From Massilia sp. WG5 (GTDB taxonomy: Bacteria; Pseudomonadota; Gammaproteobacteria; Burkholderiales; Burkholderiaceae_D), in assembly GCF_001412595.2 (NCBI RefSeq), contig NZ_CP012640.2, forward strand, positions 1,674,001 to 1,738,000: a stretch of 64,000 bases of DNA. Direction: 5' to 3'. A program made the translations under genes and the position numbers. Of the stretch, positions 53,926 through 64,000 are shown piece by piece; the first letter of the stretch is position 1; each line of letters begins with the position of its first letter. Under the pieces are notes generated by a model, which saw nothing but the letters and a program-made list of their open reading frames with translations, was not told the DNA's origin and ran no database searches.

Positions 53926-55137
53926 TTAGAGAACTTTTGCGATGGCGTCAACGACGCGATCGATGTTCTTCGAATTCATCGCCGCAACGCAGATACGGCC
54001 GGTGTCCACGGCGTAGATCGATTCGTCGCGCAGCTTGCCGACCTGGTCCTTGCTCAGGCCCGAGTACGAGAACATGCCGACCTGCTTGCGCACGAAGTCG
54101 AAGTCCTGGCCCGGGGCCTTCTCGGCCAGCTTCTTGACCAGCTCTTCACGCATTTCCTTGATGCGCACGCGCATGCCGGCCAGCTCGTCTTCCCACAGCT
54201 GGCGCAGTTCCGGGGTCGACAGCACCATTGCGACCACCTTGCCGCTATGGGTCGGCGGGCTGGAGTAGTTGGTGCGCACCACGCGCTTCAGCTGCGACAG
54301 GATGCGCGCCGCCTCTTCCGCGGTCGAACCGACCACCGACAGCGCGCCGACGCGCTCGCCGTACAGCGAGAAGGACTTCGAGAACGAGTTCGAGACCAGC
54401 AGCGGGCCGCCGGCGTCGACGAAGCGGCCCACCACGGCGCCGTCTTCGGCGATGCCCGAGCCGAAGCCCTGGTAGGCCATGTCGAGGAAGGGAATCAGGC
54501 CGTTTTCGCGGACGGCCTGGATCACCTGGCCCCACTGGTCGGCCGACAGGTCGGCGCCGGTCGGGTTGTGGCAGCAGGCGTGCAGGACGACGATCGCGCC
54601 TTCCGGCATCTTGCGCAGGTCGGCCAGCATGCCTTCGAAGTTGACGCCGCGCGTGGCTGGGTCATAGTAGGCGTAGTTGTTGACGTTGAAACCGGCGCTT
54701 TCGAAGAGGGCGCGGTGGTTTTCCCAGCTCGGGTCGCTGATGTAGACGTCCGAGCCCGGCGCGAAGCGCTTCAGGAAATCGGCGCCGATCTTCAGCGCGC
54801 CGGTGCCGCCGAGGGCCTGCACGGTCACCGCACGCTTCTCTTGAATTACGGCGCTGCCGGCCCCAAATACGAGTTCCTGCACAGCCTTGTCATACGCGCC
54901 CAGGCCTTCGATCGGCAGATAGGTGCGCGGCGCGGGTTGTTCCATCAACATCGCTTCCGCCTTGCGTACGCATGCCAGCAAGGGCACTTTTCCGTTGTCA
55001 TCGTAGTAGACGCCGACGCCCAGGTTGATTTTGGCCGGATTGGTATCTGCATTGAATGCTTCGGTGATGCCCAGGATCGGGTCGCGCGGGGCCATGGCAA
55101 TGGCGCCAAAGATGCTGGCAGGAGCTGTGGAATTCAT
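53926..55137 (-). CDS. Aromatic amino acid / aspartate aminotransferase (class I)
   Basis: This PLP enzyme of 403 residues is of the AspC/TyrB type. It begins MNSTAPASIFGAIAMAPRDPILGITEAFNAD. The cofactor contacts are VVLHACCHNPTGADLS and FLDMAYQGFGSG, and the PLP lysine is in SNSFSKSFSLYGERVGAL. It interconverts aspartate, tyrosine or phenylalanine with their oxoacids; the exact preference cannot be read. The longer in-frame version runs into the uvrB promoter region, so I start at ATG 55137. It is divergent from uvrB. Confidence 0.94.
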   Translation of the reverse strand: MNSTAPASIFGAIAMAPRDPILGITEAFNADTNPAKINLGVGVYYDDNGKVPLLACVRKAEAMLMEQPAPRTYLPIEGLGAYDKAVQELVFGAGSAVIQEKRAVTVQALGGTGALKIGADFLKRFAPGSDVYISDPSWENHRALFESAGFNVNNYAYYDPATRGVNFEGMLADLRKMPEGAIVVLHACCHNPTGADLSADQWGQVIQAVRENGLIPFLDMAYQGFGSGIAEDGAVVGRFVDAGGPLLVSNSFSKSFSLYGERVGALSVVGSTAEEAARILSQLKRVVRTNYSSPPTHSGKVVAMVLSTPELRQLWEDELAGMRVRIKEMREELVKKLAEKAPGQDFDFVRKQVGMFSYSGLSKDQVGKLRDESIYAVDTGRICVAAMNSKNIDRVVDAIAKVL

Positions 55138-55243
55138 CGTGATAGACTCAGGTTTGTCGGCTGGGTTCGCAGCGGTTGTATAGACAGCGGCATGATGTTG
55201 CACTGCCGCAGGCGGATTCCAATTCTAGCAAAGGTCTGAACTC

Positions 55244-57328
<2,085 letters not shown>

Positions 57329-57345
57329 GCCTCGGCCTCGCCAGG

Positions 57346-57374
57346 AAAAAAGCGGCCTGCAGGCCGCTTTTTTT
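57346..57374 (+). terminator. Rho-independent terminator of uvrB
   Basis: AGCGGCC-TGCA-GGCCGCT with A bases before and seven or more T bases after. It is symmetric enough to work on both strands. Confidence 0.92.
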
Positions 57375-57465
57375 ATCGCTGACATTCGGTTACATTGCCG
57401 GCCGCACACAGCAGGCGCCGCATGCTAATGTCGAAGCAACATCATCGAAAAGAAAAGGACTCGCC

Positions 57466-57957
57466 ATGAAAGGTCGCCTCATCGCCGCCGCGGCGCTCGC
57501 CCTCCTCCAGCTGGCGGCCAGCCCCGCCTTCGCCGCGCCCGACACCAGCTACCTGCAGAACGAGCTCGACGGTCGCGGCCGTTGCCTCGGCACGGCCGGC
57601 CCGGACGTCGCCATGCTGGCGTGCGACAAGTCGCCGACCCAGCAGTGGTTCGTCACCCGCGGCGCCCTGCCCGGCTTCGACAAGTTCCATACGGTCGCGG
57701 ACGGCGAAAGCGTCTGCCTGGCGGTGCATCCGGACGACCGCAAGAACGTGCTGGCGATGGAAGCCTGCAGCCAGGCCGACAACCAGCAATGGACCGTCAA
57801 GCGCCTGAACGAGGTGCCCCGCCTGATGCAGCTGACCAACCGCAAGACCGGCGCCACGCGCTGCCTGGAAGCGGTCCAGACCGGCCTCAAGCTGACGCCG
57901 TGCGGGCGGCGCCAGAACGGGCACCGCTGGCACAGCAATTACACGCCGACGATGTGA
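57466..57957 (+). CDS. Exported ricin-type beta-trefoil lectin-like protein
   Basis: The 163-residue protein has a signal peptide (LIAAAALALLQLAASPAFA, cleavage near residue 23). A single beta-trefoil-like domain follows with repeated Q-x-W motifs: SPTQQWFVTRG, ADNQQWTVKRL, and GHRWHSNY as a variant. Several cysteines (CLGTAG, LACDKS, VCLAVH, EACSQ, RCLEAV, TPCGRR) probably pair in disulfides. It probably binds a carbohydrate in the periplasm or outside. A purine-rich ribosome site (AAAAGGA) precedes the ATG. Confidence 0.8.
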   Translation: MKGRLIAAAALALLQLAASPAFAAPDTSYLQNELDGRGRCLGTAGPDVAMLACDKSPTQQWFVTRGALPGFDKFHTVADGESVCLAVHPDDRKNVLAMEACSQADNQQWTVKRLNEVPRLMQLTNRKTGATRCLEAVQTGLKLTPCGRRQNGHRWHSNYTPTM

Positions 57958-57964
57958 TGCCGGC

Positions 57965-58438
57965 TTACTTCACGTCGAGCAGCTCGACGTCGAAGATCAG
58001 GTTGCTGTTCGGCGGGATCGGCCCCGCGCCCTGCTCGCCGTAGCCCAGCGAGGCGGGAATGATCAGGGTGCGCTTGCCGCCCACCTTCATGCCCTGCACG
58101 CCCTGGTCCCAGCCCGGGATCACCTGACCGCCGCCGAGCTGGAAGCTGAAGGGCTCGCGGCCGATCGAGGAATCGAACTGGGCGCCGTGCTTCTGCGGCG
58201 CGTCCGGCGCGTACAGCCAGCCGGTGTAGTTGACGACGACGGTATTCCCCGCCGCCGCTTCCTTGCCGCTGCCCTGCACGGTATCGATTTTCTGCAGCGC
58301 GAGCGCGGGCGTGGCGGCCGATGGGGCGGTGGCCGATTGCGGGGCGGCCGATTGCGGAGCCTCGCTGCGCTTACAGCCGGTAAGCAGCAGGCCTGCGGCC
58401 AGGAGGCCGAAGGCGCCGGCCGTGAACAGTCGTTTCAT
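57965..58438 (-). CDS. FKBP-type peptidyl-prolyl isomerase lipoprotein
   Basis: The 157-residue protein has a lipoprotein signal ending in LLTGC with Cys22, a short Ala/Ser/Pro linker, and an FKBP domain (about 50-157). Typical segments are VVVNYTGWLYAPDAP, FDSSIGREPFSFQLGGGQVIPGWDQGVQGMKVGGKRTLIIPASLGYG and NSNLIFDVELLDVK. It would help fold periplasmic proteins from a membrane-anchored position. It is adjacent to marC on the same strand, 12 bases apart. Confidence 0.95.
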   Translation of the reverse strand: MKRLFTAGAFGLLAAGLLLTGCKRSEAPQSAAPQSATAPSAATPALALQKIDTVQGSGKEAAAGNTVVVNYTGWLYAPDAPQKHGAQFDSSIGREPFSFQLGGGQVIPGWDQGVQGMKVGGKRTLIIPASLGYGEQGAGPIPPNSNLIFDVELLDVK

Positions 58439-58450
58439 GATGATTTCCGT

Positions 58451-59047
58451 TTAGAGAGTTTTAACAAAGGCGCGTACGCCGCCCAACAGCATCTCGATCG
58501 ACATGGCCGTCAGGATCAGCCCCATCAGGCGCTCGAAGGCCGTCATGACCTGGGCCCCGAGGGCCTTCTGCAGGCGCTCGGCGGCCAGGAACACGGCCAG
58601 CCACACCACGCCCACCGCCGCCAGCGCGGCCACGTGGATCATCACGTCTTCCATATTGTTCGAGGTGAACAGCAGCACCGTGGCCAGCGCCGACGGGCCG
58701 GCCAGCGCCGGGATCGCCAGCGGCACGATGAAGGGCTCGCCGCCTTCGCTGCGGCCCAGCACGCCGTCCGGGTGCGGGAAGATCATGCGGATCGCGATGA
58801 TCAGCAGGATCACGCTGCCGCCGATACGCAATGAGATGTCGGTGAGCTGCAGCGCCGCCAGGAAGTGCCGGCCGAAGAACATGAAGACCAGCAGCAGCAG
58901 GAAGGCGATCGCGCACTCGCGCACCACGATGCGCGGACGGCGCGCCGGCTCCACGTCTTTCAGGGCGGTGGCGAACAGGGGGACGTTGCCGAAGGGATCG
59001 GTGACGAGCAGGAGCAGGATGAAGGTCTGGAAGAAGCTTTGGGTCAT
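58451..59047 (-). CDS. MarC family inner membrane protein
   Basis: The 198-residue protein has six membrane helices. It begins MTQSFFQTFILLLLVTDPFGNVPLF with the family DP-x-GN motif, and the second repeat has GEPFIVPLAIPALAGPSALAT. The inverted two-repeat layout suggests a transporter. Its substrate is unknown, and the historic link to multiple antibiotic resistance has been withdrawn. I start at ATG 59047. The gene precedes the FKBP gene. Confidence 0.93.
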   Translation of the reverse strand: MTQSFFQTFILLLLVTDPFGNVPLFATALKDVEPARRPRIVVRECAIAFLLLLVFMFFGRHFLAALQLTDISLRIGGSVILLIIAIRMIFPHPDGVLGRSEGGEPFIVPLAIPALAGPSALATVLLFTSNNMEDVMIHVAALAAVGVVWLAVFLAAERLQKALGAQVMTAFERLMGLILTAMSIEMLLGGVRAFVKTL

Positions 59048-59102
59048 GGGATCGGGAAAGTTGTATATGGCAATCTTAACCGATCGGCATCCGGCGGCGG
59101 GC

Positions 59103-60011
59103 TTAAATGAGCAGGGGCAGGCGCGCATCCGCGAAGAAGTCGGCCACGCTGGCGGCCTGGCCCAGCATCTGGTTGACCAGCGGGCGCGAATCGCCGCGCC
59201 GCCATTGGAAGGAATAGGTCAGCGGCGTCAGCGCGTGCTCGTCCGTCAGGATGTGCAGGAGCTTTTCGCGCACCAGCTTCCGCGCCCAGCCCTCGGGCAG
59301 GATGCCGACGCCGACGGAAGCGATCAGCATGCCGGCGATGGCGCCCCAGTTGTTGCAACTGATCCGCTCGACCGCGGCGATGCCGTGCGCCAGCAGCCAG
59401 TCGTCGATCAGGCGCGTGGTCCCGGCAGCCTGGGGAAGCGCAATGATCGGCTGCCGGTCGCGCAGCATGGCGCGCAGGTCCTGGTAGCGCGCCGCCAGCG
59501 CCGGCGCCGCCACCCACACGAACTGCGCCTGCGTGATCGGCTGGGACAGCACCGTCTGGCGTGACGAGCGGCCGGCGACGATCGCGAAATCGAGTTCGCC
59601 GTTGTCGACCCGCGTTTCCAGCACCGCGCCGACGTCGACATACGGTTCCAGCACCAGCTTCGGGTACTGGGCGCGGACCTGGGCGATGAAGCGCGGCAGC
59701 CAGGTCATCGCGCTCAGTTCGCCCACGCCGAACACGCAGCGTCCGACCAGGCCCGCGCCCGGCGCGAAGGCGTTGCGGATCGCGGCCGCGCCGTCGAGCA
59801 GTTCGAGGGCGCGCGGCAGCAGTCCCTGCCCGGCCTCGGTCAGCACCGCGCGGTGTCCGCTGCGGTTGAACAGCGGCTGCCCCAGCGATTCCTCGAGCTC
59901 GGCGATCCGCTTCGACAGCGAGGACACCGACAGGTGCAGGCGCTCCGCGGCGATGGCGAAATTCGCGCAGGTCGCGGCCCAGTAGAAGGCTTCCAGTTGC
60001 TTGAGCGTCAT
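59103..60011 (-). CDS. LysR family transcriptional regulator, divergent from lhgO
   Basis: The 302-residue protein has the winged HTH (LKQLEAFYWAATCANFAIAAERLHLSVSSLSKRIAELEESLG, residues 3-45) and a LysR substrate domain from about residue 90. It is transcribed away from lhgO and the transporter gene, so it probably controls them. Its effector may be 2-hydroxyglutarate or 2-oxoglutarate; this is inference from position. Confidence 0.92.
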   Translation of the reverse strand: MTLKQLEAFYWAATCANFAIAAERLHLSVSSLSKRIAELEESLGQPLFNRSGHRAVLTEAGQGLLPRALELLDGAAAIRNAFAPGAGLVGRCVFGVGELSAMTWLPRFIAQVRAQYPKLVLEPYVDVGAVLETRVDNGELDFAIVAGRSSRQTVLSQPITQAQFVWVAAPALAARYQDLRAMLRDRQPIIALPQAAGTTRLIDDWLLAHGIAAVERISCNNWGAIAGMLIASVGVGILPEGWARKLVREKLLHILTDEHALTPLTYSFQWRRGDSRPLVNQMLGQAASVADFFADARLPLLI

Positions 60012-60020
60012 TGGCTTGCT

Positions 60021-60088
60021 TGTTTCCTTTATCGAAACAAGTTTATCTTAAATTTTTCGCTTTTATTTGAATTCCTGATCATTAAGAT
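60021..60088. promoter_or_regulatory. Divergent LysR/lhgO control region with two dyads
   Basis: TGTTTC-N7-GAAACA lies at 60021-60039, and ATCTTAA at 60045-60051 pairs with TTAAGAT at 60082-60088. The AT-rich gap of 116 bases is the expected place for LysR binding. Confidence 0.4.
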
Positions 60089-60127
60089 GCTCTCTGTTAC
60101 CCCGGCTGGGTGTCTGAAGAGGTATGC

Positions 60128-61348
60128 ATGAGCACGGAACTGCGCAGGAAACGCTATGCCGTCATTGGCGGCGGCATCAATGGACTGTCGGTCGCCCGGC
60201 AATTATTGCTGGATGACCCGGATGGCTCGGTCACGGTGTTCGAAAAGGAAGCCGAGGTTGCGCAGCATCAGTCGAGCCACAACTCGGGTGTCGTGCATGC
60301 CGGCCTGTACTACGAACCCGGCGGCCTGAAGGCGCGCCTGTGCCGGCGCGGGGTGGAACTGGTCCGGGACTACTGCGGCGAACACGCGATTCCTTACGAC
60401 GAATGCGGCAAGGTGGTGGTGGCGCTCGACAAGGAAGAATTGCCGCGCCTGGACGCCATCTACAGGAAATCGCTGGCCAACGGCGTGCCCGGCGTGCGCC
60501 TGGTCGAGCAGGACGAACTGCGCGAGATCGAGCCGAACTGCATCGGCATCCGTGCGCTGCATTCGCCGCACACCGCGATCGTCAGCTACGGCCAGATTGC
60601 CCGGCGCATCGCCCGCGAGATCGAGGAAAAAGGCGGGACGATCCGCCTGAACGCACCGGTCTCGCGGCTGATCGAGCGCGGCAGCCAGATCCATGTGGAG
60701 CTCGAAGGCGGCGAGGTGCATCCCGGGCATTTCGACCTGGCCGTGGCCTGCTCCGGGCTGCAGTCCGACCGCCTGGCGATGCGCTCCGGCGACGAAGCCA
60801 CACCGAAGATCGTGCCTTTCTTCGGCCAGTACTACGTCATCGACGAGGCCTTCAAGTCGCACGTCAAGGGCCTGATCTATCCGGTGCCCGATCCGCGCTT
60901 TCCCTTCCTGGGCGTGCATTTCACCAAGCGCATCGACGGCCAGATGACCATCGGACCGAACGCCTTCATTTCGATGGGACGCGAAAACTACGACGGCAGC
61001 CGCTTCAGCATGCGCGACATCGCCGATTTCCTGGCCTATCCCGGCTTCTGGAAATTCGCCTCGCGCAATGTGCCGGCCACGCTGCGCGAACTGAAGACGG
61101 TGCTGAGCGAGTCGGTGTTCGTCCGCGAGGCGGCCAAGTACGTGCCCTCGCTCGCCGATGTCGGCGTCACCCCGGCGGTGCGCGGCATCCGCGCCCAGGC
61201 CATGCAGAACGATGGCGCGCTGGTGGACGATTTCGTCATCCGCCGCCAGGGCAACATCACGCACATCCGCAACGCACCGTCGCCGGGCGCGACCTCCTCG
61301 ATGGCGATTGCGGAATACATCGTGCGCGAGGTCCTTCCGCGCCAATAA
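60128..61348 (+). CDS. lhgO: L-2-hydroxyglutarate oxidase / dehydrogenase
   Basis: This FAD enzyme oxidises L-2-hydroxyglutarate to 2-oxoglutarate. The 406-residue protein has the dinucleotide motif YAVIGGGINGLSVARQLL at 10-27, then the flavin-linked SSHNSGVVHAGLYYEPGGLKARLCRRG. VPFFGQYYVID follows, and GVTPAVRGIRAQA near the end contacts the cofactor. I use ATG 60128, preceded by AGAGG. A 2-oxoglutarate-type transporter gene follows, so the pair may salvage or take up C5 acids. Confidence 0.94.
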   Translation: MSTELRRKRYAVIGGGINGLSVARQLLLDDPDGSVTVFEKEAEVAQHQSSHNSGVVHAGLYYEPGGLKARLCRRGVELVRDYCGEHAIPYDECGKVVVALDKEELPRLDAIYRKSLANGVPGVRLVEQDELREIEPNCIGIRALHSPHTAIVSYGQIARRIAREIEEKGGTIRLNAPVSRLIERGSQIHVELEGGEVHPGHFDLAVACSGLQSDRLAMRSGDEATPKIVPFFGQYYVIDEAFKSHVKGLIYPVPDPRFPFLGVHFTKRIDGQMTIGPNAFISMGRENYDGSRFSMRDIADFLAYPGFWKFASRNVPATLRELKTVLSESVFVREAAKYVPSLADVGVTPAVRGIRAQAMQNDGALVDDFVIRRQGNITHIRNAPSPGATSSMAIAEYIVREVLPRQ

Positions 61349-61389
61349 GCCCCCAACCATTAAAAAACAAACCAAGATCAGGAGACTTC

Positions 61390-62712
61390 ATGGATATCCG
61401 CAAACCCGATTGGGAAACACCGGAACAGATGGCCGGCAGGCTGAAGAAAGTGGCGGCCGCGACCATCGTCGGCTCCATGCTGGAGTGGTACGACTTCTAC
61501 CTGTACGCGACGATGGCCTCGATCGTGTTCAGCAAGGTGTTCTTCGATTCCACGGACCCGTCGAGCGCATCGATGAAGGCGTTTTCGACCTTCGCCATCG
61601 GCTTCGTGGCGCGCCCGCTCGGCGGCATGCTGTTCGGCTATTTCGGCGACCGTTTCGGCCGCAAGAAAATGCTGTACGTGACCTTCCTGGTGATGGGGCT
61701 GTGTACCGCCGCCATCGGCCTGATTCCTTCGTATGCGGTGATCGGCGTCTGGGCGCCCTTCCTGCTGGTCGCCATCCGCATCGTGCAGGGCCTTGGCGCC
61801 GGCGCCGAGCTGGCCGGGGCCGCCGTCACCTCCTATGAACACGCGACGGAGGAGAAGCGCGGCCGCCAGGGTGCCTGGCCGGCGCTCGGCCTGAACCTCG
61901 GGCTGCTGCTGTCCTCGATGACGGTCTACCTGCTGACGCTCGGCGGCGACAAGTTCCTGCTGGCCGGCGGCTGGCGCATTCCATTCCTGCTCAGCTCGGT
62001 GCTGGTGATGGTCGGCCTGTGGGTCCGCAAGAAACTGCCCGAGACGCCGGAATTCGACCATGCCAAAGCGCAGGAACGCCAGGCGCCCAAGGCCAGGCCG
62101 TTCAAGGAACTGTTCAGCACCAACCTGAAGGGCCTGGGTGTGGTCTTCTTCGTGGCGATCGGCTACAACGCCCTCAGCTATATCTTCAAGACCTTCTCGC
62201 TGGCCTACCTGACCCAGTTCAAGGGCGTCTCGGCAAACGTCACCTCGCTGTCGGTCACGCTGGCGAGCCTGGTGGCGATCGTCGCCGTGCCGACCTTCGG
62301 CTGGCTGTGCGACAAGTTCAGCAGCAAGAACCTGCTGGTCGTCGGCGGCATCCTGTCGGCCCTGTTCGCCTATCCCTTCATGGCGCTGCTGGACAGCGGC
62401 CAGCATTCGATGATCTACCTGGCCCTGATCCTCGGCACCGGCGTGCTGGCGCCGATGATGTTCGCGCCCCAGGGTTCCTACCTCAGCCGCCAGTTCTCGG
62501 TGCAGAGCCGCTCGACCGGGGTCGGCACGGCGCGCGAGATCGGGACCGCGATCGCCGGCGGCCTGGCGCCGCTGTGGGCGCTGTCGATGGTGGCGCAGTC
62601 GAGCACGCATTCCACCACCGGGGTCGTGCTGATCCTGGCCGGTTCGGGCCTGATCCTGGCCCTTGCTTCGCTATGCGACCAGGGCTACCGCTTCAGCCGG
62701 CATAAGAACTGA
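61390..62712 (+). CDS. MFS transporter of the metabolite:H+ symporter family (2-oxoglutarate/KgtP-like)
   Basis: The protein of 440 residues has 12 membrane helices. [26 protein letters not shown] is the typical start of the MHS family. Then come [22 protein letters not shown] (motif A) and [23 protein letters not shown]. It should import a carboxylate or a betaine-like solute with protons. Its place after lhgO suggests 2-hydroxyglutarate or 2-oxoglutarate. AGGAG precedes the ATG. Its last 20 bases overlap the convergent chemoreceptor gene. Confidence 0.93.
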   Translation: MDIRKPDWETPEQMAGRLKKVAAATIVGSMLEWYDFYLYATMASIVFSKVFFDSTDPSSASMKAFSTFAIGFVARPLGGMLFGYFGDRFGRKKMLYVTFLVMGLCTAAIGLIPSYAVIGVWAPFLLVAIRIVQGLGAGAELAGAAVTSYEHATEEKRGRQGAWPALGLNLGLLLSSMTVYLLTLGGDKFLLAGGWRIPFLLSSVLVMVGLWVRKKLPETPEFDHAKAQERQAPKARPFKELFSTNLKGLGVVFFVAIGYNALSYIFKTFSLAYLTQFKGVSANVTSLSVTLASLVAIVAVPTFGWLCDKFSSKNLLVVGGILSALFAYPFMALLDSGQHSMIYLALILGTGVLAPMMFAPQGSYLSRQFSVQSRSTGVGTAREIGTAIAGGLAPLWALSMVAQSSTHSTTGVVLILAGSGLILALASLCDQGYRFSRHKN

Positions 62713-64000
62713 GGGCGGGACGCACCACCGCCGGCGCCTTGCGCGCCGGCGCTGCCGGCTGGGCCGGCATGTCCTTCAGCTTGAAGATGCGCATCGCGTC
62801 GGCCAGCTCGTCCGCCTGGTGCTGCAGGGTCTCGGAAGCCGCTGCGGCCTCTTCCACCAGCGAGGCGTTCTGCTGGGTGGTCTGGTCCATCTGGCTGACG
62901 GCTTCGTTGATCTGCTCGATCCCGAGGGTCTGCTCGCGGGTCGCGGCGCTGATCTCACCCATGATGTCGGCCACCCGGCGGATGCTGTCCACGATCTCTT
63001 CCATCGTCGAGCCGGCCTGGGCCACCAGCACGCCGCCGGTTTCGACATTGCTGACCGAGGCGTCGATCAGGGCCTTGATTTCCTTGGCGGCGGCGGCGGA
63101 GCGCTGGGCCAGGTTGCGCACCTCGCCTGCGACCACGGCAAAGCCGCGGCCCTGTTCGCCGGCCCTGGCCGCTTCGACCGCGGCATTCAGCGCCAGGATA
63201 TTGGTCTGGAAGGCGATGCCGTCGATGACGCCGATGATGTCGACGATTTTCTTCGACGAGCTGTCGATCAGGCTCATCGTGTCGACCACCTGGCGCACCA
63301 CGGCGCCGCCCCTGGCCGCCACTTCGCTGGCCGAACCGGCGAGCTGGTTGGCCTGGCGCGCATTGTCCGAGGTCTGCTTGACCGTCGAGGTCAGCTCTTC
63401 CATCGACGACGCGGTCTCTTCCAGCGAACTGGCCTGCTGCTCGGTGCGCGACGACAGTTCGAGGTTGCCGGCAGCGATCTCGTCCGTCGCACGGGCGATG
63501 TTGCCGACGCCGTGGACCACGTTGTGCACCAGGTCGCGCAGCGAATGGTTCATCTCGCGCAGGGCTTCCAGCAATTGTCCCGCCTCGTCCTTCGAGGTGA
63601 CCTCGATCTCCCCGGTGAGGTCGCCCTTGGCCACGCGGCGCGCAACGCCGATGGCGGTTTCGAGCGGCTTGACGATGCTGCTGCGAAGCAGCCAGCCGCA
63701 GGCGACCACCAGCAGCACCAGCAGCACACTCAGGGCGGTCTGCATGCGCAGGCTGGCCTGCGCCGCCTGCTCGGCTCGCACGGCGCTGGCATCGATGGCC
63801 TGGCGCTGCATGTCGAGCAGGTCGCGCAACAGGGACTGGTATTTGTTCGAGGCCGGGATGAATTTCTCGTCGAGTACGCGATTGGCGGTCTCGACGTCGT
63901 TGGCTTCCTTGGCCTTGGTGACCGCGGCCTTCTGGACGTTGTAGTAATCGCGCGCATCGGCGATCTGCTGCAGCAGTTTTGCTTCTTCCGGCGAAGTCAG
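62693..64000 (-). CDS. Methyl-accepting chemotaxis protein (5' end beyond the window)
   Basis: The fragment of about 435 residues lacks its start. It begins inside a periplasmic four-helix ligand domain ([21 protein letters not shown]), then has a membrane helix ([19 protein letters not shown]) and HAMP ([24 protein letters not shown]). The cytoplasmic signalling hairpin follows, with the conserved tip [38 protein letters not shown]. The C-terminus ends [15 protein letters not shown] without the NWETF-type tether for CheR/CheB. The ligand is unknown. It would signal to CheA, which is not in the window. Confidence 0.95.
   Translation of the reverse strand: MTSPEEAKLLQQIADARDYYNVQKAAVTKAKEANDVETANRVLDEKFIPASNKYQSLLRDLLDMQRQAIDASAVRAEQAAQASLRMQTALSVLLVLLVVACGWLLRSSIVKPLETAIGVARRVAKGDLTGEIEVTSKDEAGQLLEALREMNHSLRDLVHNVVHGVGNIARATDEIAAGNLELSSRTEQQASSLEETASSMEELTSTVKQTSDNARQANQLAGSASEVAARGGAVVRQVVDTMSLIDSSSKKIVDIIGVIDGIAFQTNILALNAAVEAARAGEQGRGFAVVAGEVRNLAQRSAAAAKEIKALIDASVSNVETGGVLVAQAGSTMEEIVDSIRRVADIMGEISAATREQTLGIEQINEAVSQMDQTTQQNASLVEEAAAASETLQHQADELADAMRIFKLKDMPAQPAAPARKAPAVVRPALSSYAG

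Noticed and set aside
55138..55243. LexA box before uvrB
   Set aside because: TTGTATAGACAG looks similar, but no CTGT-N8-ACAG is present.

Overview
The window is a 64 kb piece of a high-GC betaproteobacterial chromosome. Gene content and order point to Oxalobacteraceae, in the Massilia/Telluria range: a complete isc operon, ilvBHC near pssA, a sigma factor followed by DUF3619, DUF3106 and RDD genes, two PEP-CTERM proteins, a bacteriophytochrome, and many short palindromic intergenic repeats. This placement is inference from family knowledge; no 16S gene is present. I see no prophage, CRISPR array, transposase or rRNA.

Layout. 1-5.1 kb: an acetyl-CoA synthetase gene translationally coupled to a truncated E1-alpha gene, then a small conserved protein, pssA and an exported SIMPL protein. 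5.3-9.9 kb: a PEP-CTERM protein facing the ilvB-ilvH-ilvC operon, which has a long leader. 9.9-13 kb: a GST and a sigma-factor operon with three membrane or exported partners. 13-21.4 kb: iscR-iscS-iscU-iscA-hscB-hscA-fdx-iscX, followed on the same strand by a methyltransferase, ltaE and an RsuA-like protein. A near-consensus IscR type 1 site overlaps the iscR promoter. 21.5-27.2 kb: a UDG-like protein without the usual catalytic Asp, a CBS protein, a second PEP-CTERM protein, maiA plus a fumarylacetoacetase-family gene with a divergent LysR, a ChaC-type cyclotransferase and an ankyrin protein.

27.2-32.6 kb: a diguanylate cyclase, KptA, a NadR-like ATPase, a LexA-boxed radical SAM protein, a DTW tRNA-modification enzyme and an FMN reductase. 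32.6-37.3 kb: a MarR-controlled tripartite efflux operon (MFS, adaptor, outer-membrane factor). 37.5-40 kb: two exported alpha/beta hydrolases. 40-46.6 kb: a signalling block made of a hybrid kinase, a bacteriophytochrome kinase with an adjacent single-domain response regulator, and a second hybrid kinase. 46.7-49.8 kb: an HNH protein, an MFS exporter and a DUF418 membrane protein.

49.8-53.9 kb: four identical tRNA-Asn(GUU) genes dispersed among an acyl-CoA dehydrogenase-like gene, purT and a RES/Xre toxin-antitoxin pair; three copies have their own TATAAT box and terminator. 53.9-64 kb: an aromatic/aspartate aminotransferase, uvrB, a ricin-type lectin, an FKBP lipoprotein, MarC, a LysR regulator divergent from lhgO plus an MHS-type transporter, and a truncated chemotaxis receptor.

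The most interesting items are regulatory or structural: the IscR and LexA sites, a nested 105-bp palindrome, an 8-bp tandem repeat occupying the ribosome-binding region of an efflux adaptor, a terminator that doubles as the 3' coding end of a PEP-CTERM gene, and two enzyme homologues with altered catalytic positions. I did not find a clearly new multi-gene system.
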